From Neobacillus mesonae (GTDB lineage: Bacteria > Bacillota > Bacilli > Bacillales > Cytobacillaceae), in assembly GCF_023715155.1 (NCBI RefSeq), contig NZ_JAMBNQ010000004.1:149255-213254 (forward strand): 64,000 bases of DNA, given 5' to 3'. Both the position numbers and the translations under genes were made by a program. Below are positions 18,380 to 27,332 of this stretch, one piece after another (within the stretch, counting starts at the first letter, position 1; each line of letters begins with the position of its first letter). The notes below the pieces were generated by a model. It did no database searches. It was not told the origin of the DNA and saw only the letters and a list, made by a program, of their open reading frames with translations.

Positions 18380-18429
18380 TTGTACTGACACTTAATCGCT
18401 GCTTTCGAACCGATTAAGTGTCAGTACAA
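18380..18429. repeat. Perfect 19-bp inverted repeat
   Basis: TTGTACTGACACTTAATCG (18380-18398) and its exact reverse complement (18411-18429) flank a 12-base loop. No T-run follows on either strand, so it is not a standard terminator. The rest of the gap from 18276 to 18595 holds no gene. Confidence 0.8.
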
Positions 18430-18595
18430 ACTCAGGTTGGCTCAATCAGACCTTTGCTAACACATCGGTAAGTTTCGCTGTATCTCACCAATCAAACCTT
18501 TACAGGCAGCTGCTCTCCCGCCCAGCTTCTTTTTTACTCATAATCTTGAGGTGGTATTCTTACTGTCCGTTAAAGCGGGATTATTGATTAAACAG

Positions 18596-19072
18596 CTATT
18601 TAATATGGGAAGCTGATTTTTTTTCTAATTTACAAATCCACTTATAATATTGTAATAAAATAAGCAGCAGGATGGGATCGATGATGATAGCATACCATAA
18701 ATTCCACCATCCATAATGAAAATACCCCCACGGTTCAGGCAGCAAGGTAATCGCCTCATAAATCAAAATCGCAATCACAAATCCTGTAAAATAAAGTATT
18801 TTTTTTAACAGCTTGGAGTTTTGCGGATACCAATTTAAGAACATCATATTGACAGCAGGAATCAATACTAAATGAGGAATCAGTCCGGCAAGTTCAATTC
18901 CTTTGCTAAAGTACCAGTACCCATGGTATTTAACCTCAACATACATGTCGAATAGAGTTTGCAGGGCAATCGTAAATGTCCAAATATGGACGATTTGATT
19001 AGTGGATAATATTTTATTGGTTTTAAAGCTGATAAAATTAAATAAAATTACTGCCAGAATAAGTCCAATCAT
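18596..19072 (-). CDS. CBO0543-family membrane protein (copy 1)
   Basis: A 158-residue integral membrane protein with about five hydrophobic segments. The FDMYVEVKYHGYWYF and PEPWGYFHYGWWNLWYAIIIDP pieces, rich in Trp/Tyr/His near the membrane edge, are typical of CBO0543-type proteins. Function is unknown. AAGGAAAAA precedes the ATG. Two more members occur at 21503-22063 and 22193-22699. Confidence 0.75.
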   Translation of the reverse strand: MIGLILAVILFNFISFKTNKILSTNQIVHIWTFTIALQTLFDMYVEVKYHGYWYFSKGIELAGLIPHLVLIPAVNMMFLNWYPQNSKLLKKILYFTGFVIAILIYEAITLLPEPWGYFHYGWWNLWYAIIIDPILLLILLQYYKWICKLEKKSASHIK

Positions 19073-19238
19073 AAAATTTTTCCTTTTTTTAACTTAATTT
19101 TCCTATCCCTCCCAAAAACTATTCATTTAATTTAAATTTAAAGGATTTTTCCATAAAAAAATTCTAGTCGAGGCTGTAAAATTCTAGTATGATGAAAGAA
19201 TGATTGATTTTTGAATAAAGCGAGGATTACAAAGAAAA

Positions 19239-20789
19239 ATGAGCTTGTTAAATGTTGGAAATTTATCTCATACATTCGGTGACAGAACATTATTTAAAGA
19301 TGTTTCCTTCCGGCTGTTAGCTGAAGATCATATTGGCCTGGTTGGTGCTAACGGCGTTGGGAAGTCGACATTAATGAACATCATTACAGGCCAGCTGATT
19401 CACGATGGGGGCCGTGTAGAATGGACCCCTGGTGTACATTACGGCTATTTAGACCAGCATACCGTGCTGACACGTGGGAAAACCATGCGTGATGTGCTCC
19501 GAGACGCTTTCCTTCCCCTTTTTGAAAAGGAAAAAGAGTTAAATGAAGTAACCGCCAAAATGGCTGAAGCCTCACCTGAAGAACTTGAGACCCTTTTAGA
19601 AAAAATGGGGGAAATTCAGGATGCTCTTGATGCAGGCGGATTTTATTCATTAGATATGAAAATTGAAGAAGCTGCCAGGGGGCTGGGGCTCGATGCCATC
19701 GGTCTTGACCGTGATGTGGCTGCACTTAGCGGCGGACAGCGTACAAAGGTGCTGCTTGCTAAACTTCTTCTGGAGCAGCCGCAGGTACTGCTTCTGGATG
19801 AGCCGACTAACTATTTAGATGTGGAGCATATCCGCTGGTTATCTTCTTATTTAAAAGACTATCCTTATGCATTTATCTTAATTTCCCATGATACCGAGTT
19901 TATGAACCAGGTATCCAATGTAATTTTTCATCTAGAATTTTCCAAACTAACCCGTTATACGGCAAGTTACGAAAAATTCCTTGAATTAGCTGAAATGACA
20001 AAGAACCAGCATATCAATGCATATGAAAAACAGAAGGAATTCATTAAGAAACAAGAGGAATTTATCTCTCGCAACAAAGCGCGCTATTCTACAACTGGCC
20101 GGGCAAAAAGCCGCCAAAAGCAGTTAGACCGTTTAGAGCGGATCGACCGTCCGGAAACAGCTGTAAAACCAACCTTTGAATTTAAAGAATCACGATCAAG
20201 CAGCCGTTATGTATTTGAGGCTTCTAACCTTGAAATCGGCTATATCCACCCTCTTCTGCCAATGATGGACATGACGCTTGAGCGCGGTGAGAAAGTGGCC
20301 ATTATTGGCTGCAATGGGGTAGGAAAATCTACATTGCTGAAAACCATGCTTGGAAAAATTGATCCGCTTGGCGGAAAAGTGGAGCGAGGCGACTTCCTCT
20401 TTCCTTCTTACTTTGAACAGGAAGTCAAAGCTGGAATGATCACTCCTATTGATGATGTATGGAATGCCTTCCCGCAATTGGATCAGCATCAGGTCCGTGC
20501 TGCCCTCGCCCGCTGCGGTTTAAAAAACGAACATATTTCAAGGCTGCTTAATCAGCTTAGCGGTGGTGAACAGGCAAAGGTCCGATTATGCAAACTGATG
20601 ATGACGGAAAGCAACTGGATCTTATTTGACGAACCGACGAATCACCTTGATATCGATGCAAAAGCAGAATTAAAGAGAGCTTTAAAAGCATACAAAGGAA
20701 CGGTCGTACTGGTCTGCCACGAACCAGAATTTTATGAGGACTGGGTAACGAAAATCTGGAATGTGGAAGAATGGGCTCAGACTAATTAG
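19239..20789 (+). CDS. ABC-F family ATPase (YfmM-like)
   Basis: A 516-residue soluble protein with two ABC domains and no membrane segments. Walker A motifs are GANGVGKST (about 36-44) and GCNGVGKST (about 355-363); signature motifs are LSGGQRTK and LSGGEQAK; both halves have DEPTN Walker B regions. Residues about 240-300 form the charged linker (P-site tRNA interaction motif) diagnostic of ABC-F translation factors. These act on stalled ribosomes or protect them from antibiotics. The N-terminus and length resemble B. subtilis YfmM; an Sal/Vga-type resistance role is not indicated. Confidence 0.9.
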   Translation: MSLLNVGNLSHTFGDRTLFKDVSFRLLAEDHIGLVGANGVGKSTLMNIITGQLIHDGGRVEWTPGVHYGYLDQHTVLTRGKTMRDVLRDAFLPLFEKEKELNEVTAKMAEASPEELETLLEKMGEIQDALDAGGFYSLDMKIEEAARGLGLDAIGLDRDVAALSGGQRTKVLLAKLLLEQPQVLLLDEPTNYLDVEHIRWLSSYLKDYPYAFILISHDTEFMNQVSNVIFHLEFSKLTRYTASYEKFLELAEMTKNQHINAYEKQKEFIKKQEEFISRNKARYSTTGRAKSRQKQLDRLERIDRPETAVKPTFEFKESRSSSRYVFEASNLEIGYIHPLLPMMDMTLERGEKVAIIGCNGVGKSTLLKTMLGKIDPLGGKVERGDFLFPSYFEQEVKAGMITPIDDVWNAFPQLDQHQVRAALARCGLKNEHISRLLNQLSGGEQAKVRLCKLMMTESNWILFDEPTNHLDIDAKAELKRALKAYKGTVVLVCHEPEFYEDWVTKIWNVEEWAQTN

Positions 20790-21502
20790 AAAGAAACGAG
20801 CACTGCTCGTACCTGCTCGGATTATTCTAAGCAGCTTTCCTTAAACATAAAGGGGATCCAACTTGATTAAACAGTTCCGATACCGTCGAGAAAGCAAATG
20901 AAATATCATCCAAAAACACACTATGTTTGGCAACATAAATAACAGTAGAAATAAGTAACTAAAACGCTTGGATTTGAACCAAGCGTTTCTATTTTATAAG
21001 GCAGTTAGTTGAATAACCATTTTAATTTTGCACTTATATCTTCTTTCTATCTACTAACCACCATAACCGAGAAAAAACTACATACTCTGACCAAATTAAA
21101 ATTTTCTAATTTATTCGTTTTTCAATTTCATCTGTGTTTTCATCTATCATCTTTTTGACATTTTCTTATCTTCCATCTTATTAACTCCCCATGTACTTTA
21201 GACGTTATATACATTTTCAACTCAAATAAGAATGGATAGACTATAATAACACTTATAAACCGCTTGTAGAACATTTTTTAAAGTTCGAGGATAAAAAATA
21301 TATTACCCTTAAGTTGATACCCGCATATTATCGTTCAAATACGAAATAAAGAGGAAATTGGCTATAATCTTTTTGAACTAAGCCGCCAAGTTAGAGCCGC
21401 TGCAGCGACTCTTTATTAAAATCAAGCCCCTTTATTTATGTGAAATTCTTCACAATTTTTTAAGAGAATTAATTTAAGTTGACCAGTTTGGAATTAATCA
21501 GA
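20790..21502. other. 713-bp gap without an intact gene
   Basis: After the ABC-F gene there is a hairpin AAACGCTTGG / CCAAGCGTTT (20962-20971 and 20979-20988) followed by CTATTTTAT, the likely terminator. From 21000 to 21500 the DNA is very AT-rich, with only short broken frames on both strands and no motif I can assign. It marks the start of a zone with several decayed genes. Confidence 0.6.
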
Positions 21503-22063
21503 TTAGACTTTATTCATTGTATTTATTCTTTGAACTAACCATTTTACAAACACAGCTTTTGCAACATAAATTGGAAGCGAATAAATGTATTTCCAGTTAT
21601 CAAGTTTATAAATATTAAGCCACACAGTCAAAGGCTCAAATATAAAAGTAAAAATAGCTGCCATAACTAGATTAACAATAATAAATGATTTCCATTTTGT
21701 ATAGAATTGATAAACAGTCATATGAGCAACGATAAGTATACCGTAATCAATTGCGGCTAATCTTGGTATTGCTTGTACTAATTGATAAGGATATGACCAA
21801 AGTTGAGCATTAACACCTATATCGTCCAATAGTCCAACCAAAAGCATTAATAAGCTCCCAAAAAGCACAATATCCTTTAATCTATTTTTATCAACATACC
21901 TCCACCATAAAATCCAAGGAAGAATAAATATGGTCAAAAGTAACCACCATTGAAATGTAAACACATCGTGGTGGAGCCAATATTCGTTTTTCATTTCAGC
22001 TAATTTATATTCAATACTTCGTATTTCATCATAGCTTGGATAGGCTGCTTTCAACTTTATCAC
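21503..22063 (-). CDS. CBO0543-family membrane protein (copy 2)
   Basis: A 186-residue protein. About 40 charged N-terminal residues (DEIRSIEYKLAEMKNEYWLHHD) precede five hydrophobic segments, with the family-like WWLLLTIFILPWILWWRY and LLDDIGVNAQLWSYPYQL pieces. The start is a GTG with a weak site, so the N-terminus is uncertain. It is followed downstream of a sister gene on the same strand (22193-22699), which suggests local duplication. The function is unknown. Confidence 0.7.
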   Translation of the reverse strand: MIKLKAAYPSYDEIRSIEYKLAEMKNEYWLHHDVFTFQWWLLLTIFILPWILWWRYVDKNRLKDIVLFGSLLMLLVGLLDDIGVNAQLWSYPYQLVQAIPRLAAIDYGILIVAHMTVYQFYTKWKSFIIVNLVMAAIFTFIFEPLTVWLNIYKLDNWKYIYSLPIYVAKAVFVKWLVQRINTMNKV

Positions 22064-22192
22064 TCTCTCATATGCAGATGGGGATAATCAACTATAATCT
22101 ACCCCCTATTGGCGTTTATCACCTTGCTCTCAAAATTAAAGACAATAACAACTAGATGAAGAAAAAGCTAAATATACCTCTCAATCGAAATA

Positions 22193-22699
22193 TTACTTCA
22201 TATCGCTAATTTTCACTTCAAAGATATTCAACAAATATACAATTATGATAATGGATAAAAACCAACCAAGTAGAGGTCTTCTCTGATGAATCGGTAAAAT
22301 AAAGAAAATAATGCCTGTGAAGATTACAGACCATCCAAAATTCCAATTATGATGATAAGTAATAAATCCCATCTTATTGTTAATATATTCAATTACTATA
22401 TAAACTCCCCACCATAACAAAAACCAAAAAAACCGTTTTATCCAATCTTTCGGAAACCTGCCTAAGTATATCAATACGGTTGCAGTATAAGAGATCGTCA
22501 TAGCTAAGAGGGTTATCATTGTATGATTTGGTAAAATTAAATCATGGAAAATCCACATCGATTTTTTAAAAAGTAAAAAATTGTATAAAAAGTCTCCAAT
22601 TATAAAGAAAAGAATGGTGGGATAATACTGTTTCCAATTTCTCCAATCCCCCCATATTAACGCTGCAATCAAATAAAAAGCATTAATAAGAATATACAT
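22193..22699 (-). CDS. CBO0543-family membrane protein (copy 3)
   Basis: A 168-residue membrane protein with five hydrophobic segments. Trp-rich boundaries such as GDWRNWKQYYPTILFFIIGD and ITYHHNWNFGWSVIF match the CBO0543 pattern. It lies 129 bases upstream of copy 2 on the same strand. AGGGA precedes the ATG weakly. Nothing in the sequence points to a catalytic role. Confidence 0.7.
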   Translation of the reverse strand: MYILINAFYLIAALIWGDWRNWKQYYPTILFFIIGDFLYNFLLFKKSMWIFHDLILPNHTMITLLAMTISYTATVLIYLGRFPKDWIKRFFWFLLWWGVYIVIEYINNKMGFITYHHNWNFGWSVIFTGIIFFILPIHQRRPLLGWFLSIIIIVYLLNIFEVKISDMK

Positions 22700-22911
22700 T
22701 AGACCAATCCCTCGAAGTGTTTACCATTATCCTTTCCACTCGGCAGAATTATTATCATTAGTTACATCGAGGTATAGGCTTCAATTTATATCCTTTTTCA
22801 ACAAATGTCACTATTATTCAATTAAAAATGGCAGCCGTTTCTTCAAGTAACTCACCCGTTTGTTTAAGTACATTCCTTAACAATCTTGCTCTTAGTTGTT
22901 TTTTTATTACA

Positions 22912-23816
22912 TTAATCCAAATCTCTGATTACTTTTTTCTGTTTGCGATACCATCCAAATAATCCTGCCCTTAGTGCATTATCAGCTGCAATAGCAGTCC
23001 ATACGGCTGGTAATCCAAATCCTAGTTTCCATGCAAAGATATAAACACCTAATGTTCGGATTACCCATATTCCAACGAACGTGACAATCATCGGGAAATT
23101 ACTGTTCCCGCCAGCTTGGATCACGGAAGTATCGATGGTAATGGAGGCTAAGAACGGCTGAGAAACCGTATCAATTATTAAGATGATACATAACAAATGA
23201 AGAACTGTTTTATCAGTCGTAAATATTTTACCTATCCAGGGACTTCCCAAGGCAAGAATTGCAGTAACTAAGGTCATGGCAATGGCAGATTGGATATAGC
23301 TCCATTTCCTATATTCCTTCACATCGGATTGATTCTTTTCCCCGATTGCTTGACCAATTAAAGAACTGGATGCTACAGCAAATCCTCCGCCTATTGTAGA
23401 AGCGAATGTGGTTAAATTCCCCGCAATATTATGAGTGGCATAAAACTTCTGTTCCCATGCGTACAATTAAGCCAAAATAAATGACTTGCCCCAATCTCAT
23501 CGACAACCTTTCTAACATTGCAGGTATCGCAAACTTAATCATCCTCCAGGCTAAACTCCATACAAGTCCGAAATCACTTAATTTTAATGCAATGTAAGGG
23601 ATATGTTGGGATATTTTAAACAGTCGAACAAAACCATAATTCTTGCTAAAATCATGGCAATCGCTGCCCCAGTTAACCCTAATCCATGTATTGAGCCAAT
23701 CCAAAAATCAATAGGTAGTCAAGTATGACATGGACGATATTCATTTCTATGTAAGATTCCCCTATAGCTGGCCAGGCTATATTTAAAACGTTTTTTGCTT
23801 TACTTGAAAAAGGCAT
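22912..23816 (-). pseudogene. Decayed MATE-family efflux transporter
   Basis: Reading backwards from 23816, an N-terminal MPFSSKAKNVLNIAWPAIGES piece jumps directly to NIVHVILDYLLIFG, which belongs to a later MATE segment, so roughly 100 codons are missing. After a stop, the frame shifts to LTGAAIAMILARIMVLF, then again to KLSDFGLVWSLAWRMIKFAIPAMLERLSMRL, and a last shift near 23460 gives an intact 180-residue C-terminal half with six membrane helices. At least three frame breaks plus the deletion make a working exporter unlikely. Confidence 0.85.
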
Positions 23817-24292
23817 GAAGCATCTCTACTTTCATTTTACTTCTCCCTGTTTTATCCTATCATAACAATTTTTATATTTCGCTAACCTGCCCCGATCAAT
23901 AAGAAAAATCTATTATCCTTCTCGAAAGATACGTTAACTCAACAAGCACCAGTTCTGTAATTGCAATCTGCCTTGAACCGTATAGGGGTGGATTATTGTA
24001 GTTTTGATGGATTTAATACTCACTGATAGAATATAAAGGACAAAACTAATCGCTCATTGATTTGCTTAATGAGAAAAATAGCGGTGCAAAATGAAGAAAC
24101 CAAAAATATTTAAGGATCTTTTTTTGCCATCATCTCCTTCATCTACTTACGCTTAGTTTAATGACGGTAATAAAAATGGACTGCCGCAAGCAGTCCATTT
24201 TGTTGCCCTATTCAATTGACCATGGTTAGATAAGCTGTAATTACTGCAAAAAAAGCAGACTGCTGAACCCTTTATATAGTGAAAGCATCCGG
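23817..24292. other. Gap with an orphan terminator-like hairpin
   Basis: No gene is supported. AAAATGGACTGC (24173-24184) pairs perfectly with GCAGTCCATTTT (24190-24201), a strong hairpin with a T-run, but no intact gene ends there. A 21-codon plus-strand frame at about 24090 lacks a ribosome site. This looks like the leftover 3' end of a lost gene. Confidence 0.5.
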
Positions 24293-24382
24293 TCAGCTTA
24301 ATTTATTTGTTATAAAAAAAGAACAATACAAATTAAAATAGCGATTGGAGATCATTTCATTCACTAACTCATCATCCATCAT
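24293..24382 (-). CDS. Possible 29-residue peptide
   Basis: An ATG-ATG start follows AGAGGTAAT and opens a 29-codon frame, MMDDELVNEMISNRYFNLYC and on to NKLS. The first half is acidic and the second hydrophobic. It is short enough to be chance or the remnant of a longer gene; no family is recognised. Confidence 0.3.
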   Translation of the reverse strand: MMDDELVNEMISNRYFNLYCSFFITNKLS

Positions 24383-24441
24383 ATTACCTCTATAAATAGC
24401 ACCAATATAGAAATTGGTACTTCGTTTATTCGCTATACGTT

Positions 24442-24651
24442 TTAGCGTGACGCTTTTGGCGGTTGGCACACGTCACATTTACGTTGGTGATTATTTTTAA
24501 ATTTAGTAAAGGTTTTTTCAAAATTGTTGCCACATGCACATTTAAATAGTAACTTTTGAGAAAAACCGTGATATTCCGTCGTTAGCAACGTACTCTCCGA
24601 ATTGTTCTCAACAAATTCTTTAATTTTACCAATTGTCCAACGTTTATTCAT
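24442..24651 (-). CDS. Small zinc-ribbon protein of unknown function
   Basis: A 69-residue basic protein. Residues 1-30 form a helix-turn segment (RWTIGKIKEFVENNS). The region EYHGFSQKLLFKCACGNNFEKTF followed by KCDVC gives four cysteines in CxC and CxxC pairs, a likely zinc ribbon. This arrangement is common in short DNA-binding or phage-derived proteins and at the N-terminus of endonuclease-like proteins. GAGGTG precedes the ATG chosen; an upstream ATG lacks a site. It may be a truncated piece of a larger mobile-element protein. Confidence 0.6.
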   Translation of the reverse strand: MNKRWTIGKIKEFVENNSESTLLTTEYHGFSQKLLFKCACGNNFEKTFTKFKNNHQRKCDVCQPPKASR

Positions 24652-24780
24652 TCTCTTACACCTCGATATTTTATGGCTTGGCATAGGGTGTTTCCAGGCA
24701 TCCGTTCAATTGTTCAATTATGAGCAAAAATCGTAATTATCCTAAATTTCATATTATAACACGAGGTTTTGAATATTTTT

Positions 24781-25167
24781 CTATTCTTTGTAGCCCTGAT
24801 TGAACCATAGTGGATCTTTGTCATCAACATCGCCATTATAATTGATTAAAATCTCTTCTCCTGCTTTTATATCTCTATAAGCATAGAAATCAAATGTATG
24901 ATTTTTAAAATTAATCTCATAAATGGCATTCGGTTCATAAGAATGGTTAAACAACATTCCATAACCAAGAAGAATCGCAGAATGATTTATTCCATACTCA
25001 AAAGCATAATCAGCGAGTAAGGTTTTCTCAATATATTGATGTTGGTCGTTTGGATAAGAAATGACGGGTGCTTCATGCAAAAGCTCTCCTTTTTTTATAT
25101 CACATGTGGCGAATACCCCTCTGTTGAAATCTCCATCACTTAGTGGGGATTTTTTTACTTCAATCAT
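24781..25167 (-). CDS. SET-domain protein
   Basis: A 128-residue protein made only of a SET domain: RGVFATCDIKKGELLHEAP at the start, LFNHSYEPNA in the middle and the DIKAGEEILINYNGD end with the catalytic-type Tyr. SET proteins methylate lysines with SAM; bacterial single-domain members have few known substrates. The pre- and post-SET zinc motifs are missing, as usual in bacteria. AGGTG precedes the ATG at 25167, and an upstream GTG overlaps this site. Confidence 0.85.
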   Translation of the reverse strand: MIEVKKSPLSDGDFNRGVFATCDIKKGELLHEAPVISYPNDQHQYIEKTLLADYAFEYGINHSAILLGYGMLFNHSYEPNAIYEINFKNHTFDFYAYRDIKAGEEILINYNGDVDDKDPLWFNQGYKE

Positions 25168-25374
25168 ACTGTTCACCTGCCTATTCTTTCTTTATCTATT
25201 TAATTGAAAAATGAGCTCTTTTTATATAGAAAAGAGAATCTCTAATATTTCTTTAGGATATGTACTTCTAACTACTTCCATAACCTATTGTTAATGTGGT
25301 AATAACCGGAACTTGTTTCATCAATTATTTTTATAATAACAGAGGATTAATTCAAGATGAAATAATCACAATTG

Positions 25375-25524
25375 TTAGATGTCATTTTCATCAACCGTTT
25401 TTTTTGTACCTTTACTTATATAAGGTTTTGCACTCTTTAATTTGTTGGCACTAGCTTGCCAGCGATTCCATCCCTTCTTGCCTGTTCCTCTGCCTGTTCC
25501 GCCTTTACTCTTAGCTTTACTCAT
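25375..25524 (-). CDS. DUF3934-type small basic protein
   Basis: A 49-residue, lysine- and glycine-rich protein starting MSKAKSKGGTGRGTGKKGW, which I associate with the DUF3934 family of Bacillus. GGGGTGATGAA lies before the ATG at 25524; the longer in-frame frame upstream lacks a site. The function is unknown. Confidence 0.75.
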   Translation of the reverse strand: MSKAKSKGGTGRGTGKKGWNRWQASANKLKSAKPYISKGTKKTVDENDI

Positions 25525-25800
25525 TTCATCACCCCAATGTTTTCTAGGTTGTAACCTTTTGATTAGTTTAGCCATTTTAGCTGCTAACCAAGCTATTGCA
25601 ATAAAATCATACCAGTCTCATATGGAGTAGAAACAATAAACCATTATCGACTACACGGAATTTCCTTTTTCTATCAACCTGATCCTTGAACACAATATGA
25701 AATAGTAATCGAAAGTTATTGAATCATAGCACATAAATTGTTTCATTCTGTTTCTATGCTGCCAGCAGAGTTTTTTCTTTTAGTAATAAAAATAAAAAAA

Positions 25801-25896
25801 TTAGGAGATTCACAATTTCTATGCTACACTTGGTTTACCATTTGATTTACTGTTTTCAAGTACCCCACTCATTTTTGAGTGGGGTTATTTGTTTTT
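25801..25896 (+). ncRNA. Possible short plus-strand transcript
   Basis: TTAGGA (25801-25806) and TACACT (25825-25830) are 18 bases apart. A strong hairpin ACCCCACTCA / TGAGTGGGGT (25862-25871 and 25876-25885) then TTATTTGTTTTT follows. No gene lies on this strand upstream of the terminator, so a roughly 60-base RNA is possible. The promoter is weak. Confidence 0.35.
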
Positions 25897-25904
25897 CTAA
25901 GAAA

Positions 25905-25935
25905 AATAAAATAACAGACTCTAAAAAAGAGTCTG
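25905..25935 (-). terminator. Intrinsic terminator of the cold shock gene
   Basis: CAGACTC / GAGTCTG (25929-25935 with 25915-25921), followed on the minus strand by TTATTTTATTTTT. Confidence 0.85.
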
Positions 25936-25954
25936 CTCATGTTTGGCATTTTAT

Positions 25955-26155
25955 TTAAGCTTTATGAACGTTAGCTGCTTGTGCTCCACGTTGACCTTGC
26001 TCAACATCAAAAGTCACTTCTTGACCTTCTTCTAATGTTTTGTACCCTTCGCCTTGGATAGCTGAGAAATGAACGAATACATCTTCTCCACCTTCACGTT
26101 CGATGAATCCGAATCCTTTTTCTCCATTAAACCATTTTACTTTACCTTTTTCCAT
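25955..26155 (-). CDS. Cold shock protein, CspA/CspD family
   Basis: A 66-residue single cold shock domain (OB fold). RNP1 is KGFGFIE and RNP2 is VFVHFSAI; the start [14 protein letters not shown] is typical of Bacillus CspB/C/D. It binds single-stranded RNA and acts as an RNA chaperone. AGGAGG lies 9 bases before the ATG. A long leader of about 115 bases from the promoter near 26280 and a small hairpin next to the ribosome site are typical of csp genes. Which paralogue (B, C or D) cannot be said. Confidence 0.95.
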   Translation of the reverse strand: MEKGKVKWFNGEKGFGFIEREGGEDVFVHFSAIQGEGYKTLEEGQEVTFDVEQGQRGAQAANVHKA

Positions 26156-26170
26156 GTTGGTTGCCTCCTA

Positions 26171-26185
26171 GTGTGCTAAGCACAC
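26171..26185 (-). promoter_or_regulatory. Hairpin next to the csp ribosome binding site
   Basis: GTGTGC-TTA-GCACAC in the mRNA ends two bases before AGGAGG. It could modulate ribosome access with temperature. Confidence 0.4.
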
Positions 26186-26277
26186 ACAATGTATTACTAT
26201 CCTTGCTCTCAGTGATCATCAAGACGAAAAGTTTTACTAATACTATCCTTTACACCGAACAAAAATAATTCTTCTTT

Positions 26278-26306
26278 AAAATAGCATTTTTTGAAATTAT
26301 TTGCAA
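26278..26306 (-). promoter_or_regulatory. Promoter of the cold shock gene
   Basis: Minus-strand TTGCAA (26306-26301) and TATTTT (26283-26278) with 17-base spacing predict a start near 26271 and a long 5' leader. Confidence 0.6.
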
Positions 26307-26367
26307 GGAAACCTGATTCTTAAACTATAGCCCCCGAGTTCAAGTACATGTTTCACCATCTTTTACA

Positions 26368-26580
26368 TTAAAGTTGGACAATCATTCTAAGGTTTTCTGC
26401 CGCCTGCTTCATATTCAAACACACCTTTTTTTCAAAACCAAATTTTTCATATAAAGCAGTAGTGATTTCATTATCAACAGCAGCACTTGTATAAAATTTT
26501 AAATGTCCATATTTGACGTGAAAAATTCTATGAACTTGGGTAACTCCAACTCTTACACCCGTTTGTTCAAAACCCTTCCC
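26368..26580 (-). pseudogene. C-terminal remnant of a GNAT acetyltransferase
   Basis: The minus-strand frame directly after the DinB-like gene encodes about 70 residues ending at TAA 26368, including HVKYGHLKFYTSAAVDNEITTALY and EKFGFEKK, the last strand-helix unit of GNAT enzymes. There is no start codon with a ribosome site and the acetyl-CoA binding half is missing. It looks like the tail of a gene whose front was lost. Confidence 0.65.
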
Positions 26581-27120
26581 CTATTTATCTCGGTGTTTTT
26601 CAAGCATTTCCTTTAAATATTCTCCAGATTTCCCTTTCGGAATGCTGAGACTCTTCCAATTACTATCCTTTAATTGTTTACTAATATAAACAATTTGTCC
26701 AATGTGATATGCATAATGTGCCATTTGCCTTTCGATTGCCTCTAAAACCAAATGACTTTCTCCACGAATGTATATATTTTTTAATAAATCTTGCTCACTT
26801 AAACCAGTTAGTGTATCTATCAAGACTTTCCAGCCTTTTTCCCAAACACTAATTAACTCTGATTTCGATGATATATCATCTATAAATTCTTCATCACGAT
26901 TTCTATATTCTTTTTCCCCATCTGAAGTTAAAAAGTCAGTCCACCTTGAAACCATATTTCCGCTTAAATGCTTTACTATTATTGCAACACTATTTGACTC
27001 GTTATTATAAGTCCAATGTATTTCCTCTTCCGATATCTGAATTATTGTCTTATCTCCAAGTTTTTTTACATTTTTAAGTCTTTCAATTACAATTCTCAAA
27101 TATTCATTTCCAATATTCAT
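26581..27120 (-). CDS. DinB/DUF1572-family protein
   Basis: A 179-residue, mostly helical protein with the four-helix DinB fold: the VAIIVKHLSGNMVSRWTDFL helix holds one metal-type His, and the RQMAHYAYHIGQIVYI helix carries two more. Such proteins are metal-dependent hydrolases or thiol-transferase relatives, often stress-induced, and mostly uncharacterised. GGAGGGGAT precedes the ATG at 27120; the longer frame upstream is rejected. It abuts a GNAT remnant on its 3' side. Confidence 0.8.
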   Translation of the reverse strand: MNIGNEYLRIVIERLKNVKKLGDKTIIQISEEEIHWTYNNESNSVAIIVKHLSGNMVSRWTDFLTSDGEKEYRNRDEEFIDDISSKSELISVWEKGWKVLIDTLTGLSEQDLLKNIYIRGESHLVLEAIERQMAHYAYHIGQIVYISKQLKDSNWKSLSIPKGKSGEYLKEMLEKHRDK

Positions 27121-27332
27121 GATCCATCCCCTCCACAAAATAAAGAGTTTTTCATTAAATTCCTTTCTAGAATTATGCTGTCTCTTCAAATATAATGCGA
27201 TTTTCTTCCACTAATCTGCTCCGTTATTTCAATACCTTTCTAACGGTTACATTTCAATGATCAAGGCAATAATTCCTCAAACATTACCGAGAAGCAGGAA
27301 TTTATTTGTTATGATCAAGAGCATACGAATAT

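Noticed and set aside
22912..23704. Two separate small membrane protein genes
   Set aside because: Both are pieces of one MATE transporter in different frames, with N-terminal fragments further upstream; treated as one pseudogene.
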